Below, one piece after another: positions 12,640 to 23,130 of a DNA stretch of 64,000 nucleotides. This stretch comes from Branchinecta lynchi (taxonomy: Eukaryota; Arthropoda; Branchiopoda; Anostraca; Branchinectidae). Every line of letters begins with the position of its first letter. The first letter of the stretch is position 1. The notes beneath the pieces were generated by a model, which was given only the letters and a program-made list of their open reading frames with translations, was not told the origin of the DNA and made no database searches. The position numbers and the translations under genes are program-made. The stretch is from the NCBI GenBank assembly GCA_023053575.1, contig JAKZAP010000007.1, positions 19,431,464 through 19,495,463 of the forward strand, written 5' to 3'.

Positions 12640-12930
12640 CATATATAAGTATTGAATTCTTCAAAAGTCTGAGTATGCCCCAATGTATTGGCATGGTGCT
12701 TGTATGTTTGGGCACCATGTCCTGCAGCAATGCCATGATACCCTCTTAAAATCTGTTTGAATAGCTAATTTCTACTTCAGATTTTCAATTCAACAGATTT
12801 TCATGGGGTATCATCCCATTCCTGCAGGGCATCAAAGTATGAGCATCATGCCCATACGTTGGGACATGCCTAGACGCTGGGACACCATGCGATAAAAAAT
12901 GAGGGATTTGTGTGTGACTGCCCTGGCCCC
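12640..12930. mobile_element. MITE-like element related to family H
   Basis: A short palindromic element with GGGCACCATG, GCATGCCTAGACG and ATGGGCATG-like words in both orientations. Its right end resembles AAAAATTGAGGATTTGTGTA of the large foldback at 60170-61858 (here AAAAAATGAGGGATTTGTGT). The centre near 12760-12830 is a spacer between arms. Confidence 0.55.
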
Positions 12931-13799
12931 TGCACTTGAAGTTCACTTGTTTCATTCGAGCTTGGCAAAAGCAAAGGAATTAAAGCCTGATTTCTGCTGT
13001 TTGTCATCATAAGCCTGTCTACTAGGCTAGACGAAATTGGCTAAAGTCGTAGCATAAAAAAACAAACAAAAACAAAATGTATTCCTAAGGAAAGTGAACA
13101 TTCAGTCAGTATAAAAGTAGATGCACTTAAGAGTCCATAAGCTAGCTTGATAGGTTTGCAGATCTTGAAGGATCTGCAAAGGTTAACATAGCTTTTGTCA
13201 GTTTGTCGAGTCCACAGTTGTGTGATAATTTTTATTTTAGTTAGGAATGTGTGAAATTGTTATGGCATCCACTCGGAATATTTCTTGTATTTGTCTGCCA
13301 AGTAGCCTACCTGAAGCCCAAACTGGGGCTATCTGGCACTATCTTATCTAGGTATGAATGAGACTCTTCAAATCTCTCAAACTACTCCTCCAGAATGATA
13401 AAACATTGTCTTACGCATTTAGGGCTTTCATAAAATCCTGAAAGAATTGCACTTTGTGTACCACAAAAATATTTATAGAAATATTTGAGCTACCACCTTC
13501 AAGTCAAAATATAAGCATCGTGAAAACAGGCAATGGAGATCAACAATGTCAGACAAACAGACAAGAGTTTGTGAACTTGGGGTTTCTTACTTCTTAGTGT
13601 AAGGAGAGGATGATGCTAATTTACTTCATAGTCAAGCTTGTATTTATTTGTCAGCATAAAATTAGTTGTACCTTGAAGCTATTAAGAAAAAAGAGTCCAT
13701 AATTAGCTTGATAGGTCAAGAGTAGGTTGTCACCATACAAATACTTCTAAAACCATACAGCAGCATAAGTTTATTATCTTCTGAAGTTAGCTATTTGGG
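12931..13799. other. AT-rich spacer
   Basis: No gene seen. No repeat resolved by eye. Confidence 0.3.
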
Positions 13800-15351
13800 T
13801 CTAACTGGATGCTCTTTCCAGGGCATAGTCAGTGATGAAGAAACATTACCGCCTGGACTAGCACCATCACTAATCAGCGATGGATGCAAAAGTAGGCTAT
13901 CAGATAGTGTGACTAAGAATGAAAGTCCAAGTCGAAACCAATGAAAATGATGAGGAATATATAGAAGCTCCAAATTGTCTGCAAGAAGGGATAGGTGACG
14001 CCCATTCAATCATCAGCCAATGCAGTTTGAAGTCCAAATGGAAAATTTTCCTCTAAAGGATCTACATATGGAAGCTCTAACTTGTCAGCAAGAAGGAGTA
14101 GGTGAACCCCATGCAGTAGTCATCATTCATTTGACCTTTAGGCCCAGAGCCAATAAGAGCACCTGACCAGGAGTCAAGTTCCAATACTTGAGAATATTTA
14201 GCACTTCCAGAAATGTCAAGTCTAAGTGTAGTATAAGAAAGGCAGAGGTTGAGTATTAATTTGCACTCGGTCGATGAAACAGGTGTGCAACGGATTTATT
14301 CTCAGCTTCTAGATACCATCACCACTTTCCCGTTGTATCGTCTGGGAAGCCAGGAGTTCAAGGTTGGTCATGGAAGGCTGCGACACAAGAAAGTGTGTTG
14401 GAAATATTTCGTGTTCATTTCTTTCCAGCATACAGACTGCAAATGGCTATAATATGATAGTGCTTTTCATAAAAGAGAGTCCGGTGTGCGACGCATATAT
14501 GGTCACACAATCTTTCAAGCTTCTAAGTAACAGCGAGGACAGGCCGTTGACGGAACATATAGTGCCACTCCTACAGTCTTCAGATAATCACAGACCATAC
14601 AACTGAATTTAAAGCCAGTCTTGTAGAGCAGGATGACCAAGAATAAAGAGGTAGTTTTGGCAATGTATGAAGCAAAATAGAAGCATCTCCTTCATCTTTC
14701 GATGGAGGGTCGACCTTGACCATGGACCATGCTACAGATTTCAGCACCAGTGACCATGACCTTGGATACCCGATCGCACTCATCGGTGGCTAGCGAATGT
14801 TTAGTTGCCTAAGTAAGGAATCTTCTTGATCTATACCAGTGTGGTCCTAACGTCAAGTAGTCGACGGAACATATGTGCTTTAATAGTCGGACCTGTCTCA
14901 TGTGAACTTTCATGTCTATCTATCATAAGTGTTTTTATTGTGCCAAAGTTGCCTTTAGATGCTGCATTGCTTTTACTTTTCATGGTCTTAGTGATGGAAG
15001 ATTCCTGGTGTAAAATAAAAAACATCCTTTAAATCAAGCCATATCGCATTTCACTCCCTACAAACAGACAGATGCTCGACTTAATGTTTCAGTTGGTATA
15101 TTGATGGATAGTATGACATTTAATATTCTGATTGACACGCCTTCATTTGCGGTCAAGCCACTTCAGTTCATTTGCTCTCATTTGGGAGGATTTTAAAGTT
15201 TATCGATGGTTCTGTGACTGGCCCGTTGATTGGTCTTACCGTGAATCTTGCTAGATGTTACTTAACATGCAGCTAAGTATTGAATTTGGTGTTACCTAAT
15301 TCGTTGAAACACAAATAAATTACCCATTTCAAATCATATTTTGTCTTCCAG
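13800..15351 (+). other. coding-like but broken sequence, unrecognised
   Basis: Several + strand stretches read like protein but are cut by stops. One is 13821-13944, after a splice-acceptor-like TTTCCAG, acidic and serine-rich with GIVSDEETLPPG. Others are about 13948-14050 and 14530-14606. Near 15085-15140 a frame reads VSVGILMDS...FNILIDT, which vaguely resembles a retroviral-type aspartic protease core but lacks the GA(S/T) after the DT. It may be a decayed retroelement or gene; no family is established. Confidence 0.2.
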
Positions 15352-15473
15352 ACCCAGGTGCGAAGTACGTACTTACTCACTTGTATCCTAGTATGAGGTT
15401 ACAAGCTGTGCAGCTCTCCCTAGCGAAAGTAGCTGACGAACCAAGAATTGCCACGAATTTTGCTCTTTCGTAA
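15352..15473 (+). CDS. exon-like open frame, unrecognised
   Basis: A good 3' splice site (TTTTGTCTTCCAG, ending 15351) is followed by 40 open codons to a TAA at 15471-15473. The peptide begins PGAKYVLTHLYPSMRLQAVQ and is plausible as protein. No partner exon, homology or poly-A signal was found. It could be the last exon of a gene upstream or chance. Confidence 0.15.
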
Positions 15474-15870
15474 AAAGCATCAGGAGTTGAAGCCAGGAGC
15501 GATTTCACCTGCTTGCGTGCCGGTGGAAACCTTCGATTGGCTCGAGTTTTTTTTGGCGTGCTCAGTGGTGCTAGGTTGGCCTGCGCGGGCAAGGTGTTTG
15601 TTCGCAGTTTCTTCCAGCCGGGCAGCGTGGTTGCGAGCAAAGCCTTCTTCATTTCGTCTCTTCTGTGCAAATTGCCCAGACGAGCGTTGCCTTATTTCTT
15701 TATTGCTGTCTCCGGGGGGGGGGGGGGGTCACGACGTCCAATGAGACAGACAGTGAACCCTGAGTTCTTCGTAACTGAACTAGAAATGCAACGCCGGTCT
15801 TCTCTCAGACTCCGCATTCCAACCTCAGTGGATGGATGCTGGATGGTGTATATTCAAAAGGCAGAATCAT
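15474..15870. other. CpG-rich segment open on both strands
   Basis: Unusually CpG-rich for this window. Frames of 97 to 133 codons are open on both strands (15377-15670 minus, 15513-15914 plus). A 15-nt or longer G run sits near 15714-15728. No domain was recognised; the composition could explain the open frames. It could be a promoter-like island. Confidence 0.25.
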
Positions 15871-16910
15871 TAGGAAACAAGACCAAAGGTTTCGATGGGA
15901 TCCCAAAATTTTAATATTCGCTCCAGACAAGTCTTGAACGGACTTGTTAAACATTTTTACTTTTAAAATTAGGAACAGATTAAGGCCAATTAAAGACCAA
16001 GTTTGTATTTGACAGTGCAAAACGGATACGCCAGATGAATTTCACCAAGTTCAGATGTTTTCAGATATCCATTTTGCGTCTGTCAAATATTCAGATACGG
16101 ATTCAGCATATGGTTTACTCTATAGCCTACAGTCCGTCGTATATCCTTCCATCCTTACTGGGCAATTTTTGGTTTCGGCCGGATCCCGGACAAACTGCTT
16201 TTCTGGCAAAAAATTAAAGCTCAAAAACGAATTCAGTATGTCTCCTTGCCCCTACATCGAACCTCTGATCTTTTCGTTTAATCTTCAGATTAAACTTCTA
16301 CTTTTAACGAATTTTCCGGTTTCAGCCGGATTCCGAGAGATCTATATGTCCGGTGAGAAAATGATTGTCATATACGAATTCAGCATGTATTCTTACCCGC
16401 AAATCGAACATCTTATCAAATTTAAAGAAGACTTTTTATTTAAAAAAAGTCTCCGGTTTTGGCCGGATTCCGGCCGAACTAATTGTATGGCTAGAAATAA
16501 TTTTCATATCCGGGCTCAGCACGTCTCCTTGCCCCTAAAATGAACCTCTAATCAACTTCAGATTAAACTTTTACTTTTCACAAATTTTCCGATTATCGCC
16601 GGAATTCCGGGTGAACTATTTGTCCGGCGAGAAATCTCCGAGAAATGTTTCCTTACCCCTAATTCGACTATTTCATTAGCTTTTAAAAAGTATTTGCTCC
16701 TCCTTAATTTCAAACCCCTCCCCCACCCCTAAATATTGGGCTACATAGCCCATCGTCGAACTTGACCTGCACTTTGACCTAAAGAGTCCTGATGCCAAGT
16801 TTGATCATATCTCAACCCCTTCGAGACTTATCGTGCTAAAAGACGGACAGACGGACAACTTTTGCGATGTCATAGGTATCCCTCCACTTAGCGTTTTGGG
16901 ATCCTAAAAC
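15871..16910 (+). repeat. R2 tandem-modular repeat, copy b
   Basis: Same order as copy a: AACAAGACCAAAGG and GGGATCCCAAAA near 15880-15908, a head with CAGATTAAGGCCAA, modules with GGCCGGATTCC and TGTCCGG cores, then a GACGGACAGACGGACA tract, TGCGATGTCATAGG and GGGATCCTAAAA near 16899-16910. A piece with the R3 motif GTGCAAAACGGATACG lies inside at about 15997-16040. Confidence 0.75.
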
Positions 16911-17107
16911 TGTCTACCGTACATTGGTATCTAGCTTACCCAATTCCCCATTGAGAAGGTTTTCTGTCCATTTGGGGAACCTTTTGGTATATCTTGGCTA
17001 AAATACCACTTTAATTAAGCTCCTTTGGTTGAAATATCACTGAGATTAGGCCATATTGGCTAAAATGTTGTTTAATTTAAGCTTATACCCTTACATTCTG
17101 ATAAAAG

Positions 17108-17280
17108 ACCACCCAATTGAAACTTGGACCTTTTGATTCTGGCAAAAGACCACCCAATTTAAATTTGGACCTTTTGATTCTGGCAAAAAGACCACCCAAT
17201 TTAAATTTGGAACCTTTTGATTCTGGCAAAAGACCACCCAATTTAAATTTGGACATTTTCTGAAAAAGGGACCACCCCAC
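17108..17280. repeat. minisatellite of ACCACCCAATTTAAATTTGG units
   Basis: Four units at about 47-bp spacing, each ACCACCCAATT(T/G)AAA..TTGGA plus CCTTTTGATTCTGGCAAAAG. Each unit has the internal palindrome AATTTAAATT. A related array is in the 776-bp duplication at 10.9 and 11.6 kb. It lies about 190 bp before the RTEL1 start codon. Confidence 0.8.
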
Positions 17281-17430
17281 GGGGGGTTAATGTCGGAAAT
17301 TTTAGTCTCTGCTGCCCCCTGCAGAGTACACACTGGAATTTTATTATTTACTCCGAGAGCATGACTGAAAGTTTACCAGCTGACAAATCGGGAAAAACGA
17401 TCGGATCGGAGACCGAGTTTCGTAGCATGG

Positions 17431-17440
17431 TTCGCGCCAA
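17431..17440 (+). promoter_or_regulatory. E2F-like site upstream of RTEL1
   Basis: TTCGCGCCAA (complement TTGGCGCGAA) fits the E2F/DP consensus TTTSSCGC in its core. It sits 32 bp before the RTEL1 ATG in a locally GC-rich stretch. E2F control of DNA replication genes is well known; its use here is inference. Confidence 0.35.
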
Positions 17441-17472
17441 CGGGGTCTGCGCGGAAAATTCAAAGCTATAGA

Positions 17473-17574
17473 ATGTGCGATGTCCAAGTCAATGGCATTA
17501 ATGTCGACTTTCCTTTCCCGCCTTATGCCATCCAGTTCGCCTTTATGGGCAAAGTTATAGAATGCCTTCAAAAG
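17473..17574 (+). CDS. RTEL1: RTEL1 exon 1 (regulator of telomere elongation helicase 1), N-terminus
   Basis: RTEL1 is a nuclear DEAH/XPD-family iron-sulphur 5'-3' DNA helicase that unwinds telomeric loops, G-quadruplexes and recombination intermediates. This exon encodes 34 residues from an [11 protein letters not shown], then [13 protein letters not shown], then VIECLQK. It matches the family N-terminus (NG..VDFPF.PY..Q....M.KV.ECLQ), with the Q-motif-like PY..Q. It ends in a consensus donor, GTGAGT at 17575, in phase 0. Exon 2 resumes in phase 0 with [15 protein letters not shown], as expected for this protein. The alignment to the known N-terminus and the phase agreement make the start secure. 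Confidence 0.9.
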
Positions 17575-17964
17575 GTGAGTAGCTTATTAGTAATTTAGTA
17601 TGTTAGTGGGTAAAGCCTATGCCAGGCAATGTTAATTTTAGTGATCATGTTTAGGCTACTTTAAATTATTACTAAGGCCGTAGGCTTACTGTCAGTGCCA
17701 ATTAAACTTTTATGTATATTGAGGTATTCTTTCATAGCCTAAATATAGGAGCATTGCTACTAGCAAGTAATTTGACCTATTCAAGTTCAGAGCACCGAGT
17801 GGACTCTGTCCTACTTCAGTAGAGGTATGCTTACTTACTTTCTTAAAGTTACTTAAAGTTGTTCAGTACCACCCGGCTGCATCGAGAAGTTGGCCTGCCT
17901 GCTCGATGCCCTCTTTTTGTTTGATGAATTTCTAGCTGGTTGATGTTGTAGCTATTTCGACCAT

Positions 17965-18968
17965 TCAGCCAATGTGAGCCAATGTGTTGAATTTGTTGTT
18001 GTTTTCTTCCCAGAACTTGTCAACTCTGTTTTTGAAGCCATTTATATTTGGGGCTTGGATGGCATGTTCAGGCACGTTATTCCAAGTGTTGACTGCTCGC
18101 ATTGAGACAAAATTTGCCATAGCTCTTTTTCTGGATTCTGGCTTGTATACTTTTTCTGAGTGGCCTCTGGTTCGGCTTGTGGCTTCTTTCCTGAAGAACT
18201 TTTCAAACGGCAGATTTTCTATTTTGGATTTTATTTTGAAAATCTGAATGCCGTCTCCCCACTTACGTCTGTAGGATAAACTTGGCAACTCAAGGGTTTT
18301 CAGGCGGTCTTCATATGGTTTCCCTTTTAGCCTGGCATCATTCTGGATGCTCTGCTCTGAACCTTCTCTATGGCTGTGCAGTCCCCGCTGTAGGATGGCT
18401 CCCAGGCGATGTTGCAGTATTCGATGATCGCCGTGACAATACTTTTGTACAGCTGGGTGAGGGTCGTCCTACTGAAGTACTTGAAGTATCGGTGGATCAG
18501 GGACAGTACCCCATTGAATTTGTTGACTGCTGCATTGGTTTGGAGGTGAAATTTGAGTTCATCGTCAATCATGATCCCCAGGTCTTTTTCCTTGTCTTCA
18601 ACTGGTATAGTGTGTGTTTTGCCCAGCTTGTCTCGAATTGTTAGATGAGGGTGGAGGCTATTTTTTGGTCTTCCAGTGCGCATTACTTTGCACTTCATAA
18701 TGTTGAGTTTGAGGCCGAGATTTGAAAGGTTTGTAGTGAAAAGGTTTGTATGTCCTTGAAGAGCGTCTACATCGTCTTGGCTGTTGTATGTATGGTAGAA
18801 CTTTGTGTCATCTGCATAGATTTTGTGGGAGCTGCTTAGCCCTGTGGTGGCCGAGTTTATATTGAGTAGGAACAGCGTGGGTCCAAGGGTGCATCCCTGG
18901 ATAACACCGCTTTCAATGTAAATATCTTGAGTGTTACTATTTTTGCTATAATTTTTTTGTCTCATGTG
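17965..18968 (-). pseudogene. non-LTR reverse transcriptase fragment, frameshifted
   Basis: A retroelement remnant in RTEL1 intron 1, on the reverse strand. The upstream part (18327-18965) has GVIQGCTLGP (motif B-like), IYADDTKFY (YADD catalytic motif) and LGIMIDDELKFH, then the IIEYCNIAW segment. A frame change near 18290-18325 moves into a second frame (17965-18288) with LSYRRKWGDGIQ and the VNTWNNVPEHAIQA C-terminus. The endonuclease and first half of the RT are missing (5' truncation near 18970). Its sequence differs from the 7.9-kb element, so it is another family. Confidence 0.8.
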
Positions 18969-19257
18969 TTTGATTCTTTTCGAATTTGTTTTATGCCCTG
19001 CAATTCTTTAAATAAAGAATAGAGATTAGTGGTTGACACTTATCAATTAATTTCGTCAGGATGGATGTATTATGATGTTCTGTTACACAAGTTTACTCTT
19101 TCTGTTACACAAGTTGACTAAGGTGGACACAAATATATGGTGGCCCAAATAGCCTGGTATCCTGTAAGTCTTTAAAGTATCCACATTGTTGATATTTAAA
19201 AACCATAATCTTTTGCTTTAGGCTATTGAAATAATATTTGTTAATCATTCAATGATA

Positions 19258-19500
19258 ATAATAATATAATATAATTGCAATAATAAGGCTTTCACCTCTA
19301 TAAATTTCTCGTGACACTTTACAGACTAAATTGAATTTCAGCCAGGTGCTCCATTTTCCAGTTTCTTTTCGGAATTTCTTACCAGTCAGTTTAAGTTGTG
19401 TCCTCTGAAACCGTTGTGATTGAAAGTGAAGACATCGTCAGTTCTTATGTTATCATAATAACTATGGCAAACTTTAAAAGTTTCGATCAAATCTCCTCGT
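19258..19500 (-). pseudogene. remnant of CR1-like ORF2 C-terminus with TAA-type tail
   Basis: Too broken to give a long frame. On the reverse strand it reads RGDLIETFKVCHSYYDN, then TDDVFTFNHNGFRGHN before a stop, matching RGDLIETYKLCHGMYEN and NFNFNNLRGHS of the 7.9-kb copy. It ends in ATT/TAA repeats at about 19254-19276. It is cut at 19500, exactly where the next element's 3' end begins. Confidence 0.7.
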
Positions 19501-21860
19501 AGAAATAATAGTAATAGATTTATTTCCCATCATGGTGCACATACGTACAAAAAGACGGAGTAATTAAATGAGGAAGAAGAACAAATCAAGAAAGAAAGAA
19601 ATGAAAGAAAAGAACATTACTGTCAACAGAAATTATGGAAAAAACACACGCAGATTAGAAAGAAAATCACACACACTGACAGAATTTACACTGAGTAAAG
19701 CATCTGCTGAGCTGCATTAAGGCTGCGCTTAAAGCGCTCTCGCCTTTCCCGAATAACAGAAAGAGGTCTTGCTACGCCGTACTTTGAAGACAATCTGCTA
19801 TTACTTGTCCAAGGTGGAACCCTCAGCAGATATCTTTTACATATTTTAAAAAGATTTGCGAATGTCTTTCATATTTGAGCATGAAAACAGCTTCCAAAAA
19901 GGAGCCAAAGTAATAACGTGTACATGAATTATACATGAATTATACATTTTAGCAAGAATAAATATATATTTCAATTTCATAGAAACAAGGATTCCATATG
20001 CTTTACGAACTCTATCAGAAAGAAATGTTTTTAGAAGCGAACGGGTGGCACTGATACTGGTTCCCAGAGGTAGACCCAAGTACGTCAGAGACTCCTTGGG
20101 TTGCACGGCCTGGCCACCAATATCCACTTCTACCACATCAGAAAGATGGCGATTAAAAATCATAACTTCAGTCTTAGACTGGTTAAATGATAGACCTATT
20201 TTTCTGCATTCCACATCAAGTATCCGAAAATTTGATTCATCTGTAGTCACTGTGTGACTAATATTTAACAGGGAATGAACTAGGAAAATACAAGTCATAA
20301 TCGCTTTTTCTTGTGCATCCGAAACACTGTTATTGAAAAGAGGAGGCGACGTAATAGCTCCTTGTCGTATACATTTTCGAACTGGGATAGGTGGAGTAAC
20401 AATTGTAGATCCCCCCTTTGAACTTTAACTTGCACGTTTAATTTTCTGTACATAGAACGCATTGCATGTATAGTCAAAAAAATTAACTCCTCTGTGATAA
20501 GCACTTGACATGATTTGTGCATGAATTCCCGAGTCGAATGCTCTCGTTACGTCAAGGCCCGCAAAAACAAGAGTGTCACTATTTTCATTAGCACTCGACG
20601 TTAAATTTGCAATTAGATAATGTGCATGTTCGCGACCTATCCCTTTCTTGAACCCAAACTCGTTTGGGAGGGGGGGGGGGGGGGGGTGTAACACTCACTA
20701 TTAATTTCATCTGCAATCAACAACTCAAATATTTTACACAATACAGGAGCAACCGTAATTGGCCTGTAAGAAGTACAACAATCCGCAGGCTTCCCTTTCT
20801 TTAGGATAGGGGTAACAATGCCCGAACAAAACATATCGGGAACAAGACCTGAAGAAAACATCATCTGGAATAGCAATGTCAGATGCTCTTTAAGGAGAGG
20901 AGAACCCAACTCAAGGTGAATTCCACAAATCTGATCAATTCCTCTTGATAATTTCATTTTCAGTTTTGAAATACAAGCAGAAACCATCGACATAGATAAA
21001 ACAAAATTCATTTCCTCTTTCGAATCATTAAGGCACTAGTCCAGCACATTCTCATATTTGCTCTGAAGCAATTGGTCGGGTGGGCTAAACTCGTTTTTAA
21101 AATGATTAAACAATTCGTCCTGAGTGATCTCAGTAGAATGACTAACTTTATTTTTTGCCTTTCTCAATGTTTTCCAGACGAAATTGGGATCACCAGAGGC
21201 CAGTTTTGACACCTTTAAACTGTTACAGCCTGCATCAGGCTGTTTTAGTACTTTACGAAAATGACGCTTTGTATAGAGTTGGACGCTGTTAACAACACCA
21301 GTTCGCTGTTTGCCACATTCCTTCCATAGTGTAAACCAAAACTTAGAACGATTGCACGAATCAGCTAATCCGGGTTTTTTAGACCAACCAGACTTCTCAC
21401 TACCGGCCCAGATCTTACGAGTTGGACAGCACTCTTTTCAGCAGTGCGGAGGGCGTGCACTATTTCAGCGTAATATACATTTAGTTTCACCTTAGCGTTC
21501 GCTAAGGTGATGCCGAATATGATTGCCAGACACCTACTCCTCACATTATTGGGAAATCAAGGGATTATAGCGTCAGTCTCTATTGTTTCTATCATTATCC
21601 CTACTCAAACTCTATCGTGATCACTCAGACTGGAATTTTGGGACAACAGCTGAAACGGCACTTTCACCTTGTTCAAAATATTATCACTGATACACTGAAA
21701 GACAGGTAGGTCGGTTTTGTGCCGCTCTGTGATAATATGCCATTTACTTGGATAACTCTGTTGAGGGTTTGTAAGTGACCTCAGTGGATAAGGGAAGCAG
21801 TTCTTTATTGGCAGATGATCTGAGCCTCTGTTTTGTTGCATGCTGCAGGTCCACTTCTCG
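19501..21860 (-). pseudogene. non-LTR retrotransposon ORF2: endonuclease end, linker, reverse transcriptase (decayed)
   Basis: Reverse strand, read from 21860 down. The end of an APE-type endonuclease is marked by RGSDHLPIKN (21605-21841), followed by a linker. RT motifs follow: GIVTPILKKGKPADC..YRPITV (20637-21011), NEFGFKKGIG with FAGLDVTRAFDSG (motif A, 20425-20694), and after several breaks LSFNQSKTEVMIF and SLTYLGLPLG (19846-20298). The C-terminus is near 19700-19840. The catalytic YxDD region is not intact, because frames change around 20295-20420, and a G-run disrupts 20672-20687. It appears inserted at the broken end of the 19258-19500 remnant. The 3' end carries ATTACT-like short repeats. 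Confidence 0.75.
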
Positions 21861-22246
21861 GCCGATTCCGGACTGATTCTTTCTACATCCGTTTTTGCAC
21901 TGCAGCGCTTCCGAGGAAGACGTCAGCGCTTCTCGAGGAAAATTTGACCCTCTCAGCTTTTCAGTGACCAGTTATCAGCTTGCGGAAGATAGCTGAAAAG
22001 CGTGAACACCTATTTTTCGTAAATCGTTTCGTCAAGCATAACACACAGGTACAAGCGCATAGAGGTACCACAAATCCGACAGGGAAATTCCACTATATGA
22101 AAACTGATGAATCGTGAATAGCGGAGCAACGAAGTAGCGCATTTTCGTCGGGTCTTCATGCCTCTTAAAGTGAATAAGTGATGGTTAACTAGATTGTCCC
22201 ATCTTAGCCCTTTTCGGTTAAGCTTTAACAGTTTCATTCATTTTAG
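21861..22246. other. 3' end of RTEL1 intron 1
   Basis: No element recognised. It ends in a pyrimidine-rich 3' splice site (GTTTCATTCATTTTAG, ending 22246) directly before exon 2. Confidence 0.5.
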
Positions 22247-22460
22247 GGAGAAAATGGCCTTCTTGAATCTCCAACTGGTACAGGCAAAACTCTTAGCTTA
22301 TTATGTTCAGCCCTTGCCTGGCTAAGTGTGAAGAAGGCACAGATTCAGTCACTCTCTCTCATCAATCGTGAGAATTCATCTGGTTTTGCCAAATCTGTTT
22401 CCAATCAGCTAGATGTCGGAGGAGGAGCAGCAGCATGGGGTGATGCATCACCAGGGAACA
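22247..22460 (+). CDS. RTEL1: RTEL1 exon 2, helicase motif I (Walker A)
   Basis: It encodes 71 residues plus one base. It opens [15 protein letters not shown], with the Walker A motif that binds ATP phosphates (the GKT lysine is the catalytic residue of XPD-like helicases). [11 protein letters not shown] follows, as in animal RTEL1, then a variable linker ending [14 protein letters not shown], which matches the alanine/glycine-rich linker before the next conserved block. The acceptor is TTTTAG at 22241-22246 and the donor is GTAGGT at 22461, leaving phase 1. The next exon (the IYASRTHSQL block) is not present before the assembly gap, so the gene is incomplete here. Confidence 0.88.
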
Positions 22461-22479
22461 GTAGGTCACCCTACGCCAA

Positions 22480-23130
22480 TAGTTGCGTTTTTGCAGATAT
22501 CATGGTATCTGATATCACGGTCTAAAGTCGTTTCCGCAGTTACCGTGGTATCTGTTACTACCAGGGTCAAAAGGTGTTTTTGCAGTTACCGTGGTATCCA
22601 GCCAGTTATCGTGGTGACTGATCGTGGTATCTGAAAACTTTATCTCACCGGATTTTTTTTTTTAAATTGGTGGGAATGAGTTAGGCACTTGTGATGCGAG
22701 GGATATTAGTGTTTCTTTCGGGTTGACTTACAGAAGCGCAAATTCGCATAAGTCGTAGTATCATATGGCCTACCACGGTAACTGCAAAAACACGAAATGC
22801 AAAGCCATGGTTGCGTTCCGCGTCTTAACGATCGTTAACAAATTGTTAACAGTTGTTAGCTTTTTGCGTTCCACGTTTCTGATTTCGAAATTTAAGCTCC
22901 GCCCACCTACAATTTCCGTTCCGGAGCTTATAACCATTTTGTAACGATGGTCGGTGAGCATCGTTACAAAATAGTTAACAATTGTAGAACTGGGAAAAGT
23001 TAATGATCGTTAAAGCTGTAGTTAGCTCCGCCCCGAAGTAAGTTAACGATTGTTAACAATTGTTAAGTTTGGGGAACGCAACCCATATTCCGTGGCATCG
23101 AATATCCCGATATCTGCAAAAACGCAACTA
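22480..23130. mobile_element. MITE family A, copy 2 (with nested MITE B)
   Basis: The termini are TAGTTGCGTTTTTGCAGATA and its complement at 23111-23130. The interior repeats TGGTATCTG and GTTACCGTGG cores. It starts only 19 bp after the RTEL1 exon 2 donor. A different element (family B, 22809-23083) is inserted inside it, so A is the older of the two. Confidence 0.8.
22809..23083. mobile_element. MITE family B, nested in MITE A
   Basis: The 11-bp termini GGTTGCGTTCC and GGAACGCAACC are exact inverted repeats, flanked on both sides by CAT (22806-22808 and 23084-23086), a 3-bp target duplication. The 275-bp interior repeats GTTAACGATCGTTAAC / TTGTTAAC words in both orientations. No coding sequence. 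Confidence 0.85.

Noticed and set aside
15085..15140. Retroviral-type aspartic protease
   Set aside because: Only a weak ILIDT match; the required G after DT is missing and the frame is broken around it.
17083..17333. Repeat protein (FKLGGLL-type) upstream of RTEL1
   Set aside because: It is a translation of the ACCACCCAATTTAAATTTGG minisatellite in two frames, with no other support.
22328..22525. A separate small gene starting at the ATG in 22328
   Set aside because: This is the same frame as RTEL1 exon 2, which starts earlier at the splice acceptor with the Walker A motif; the continuation past 22460 is intron and MITE A.
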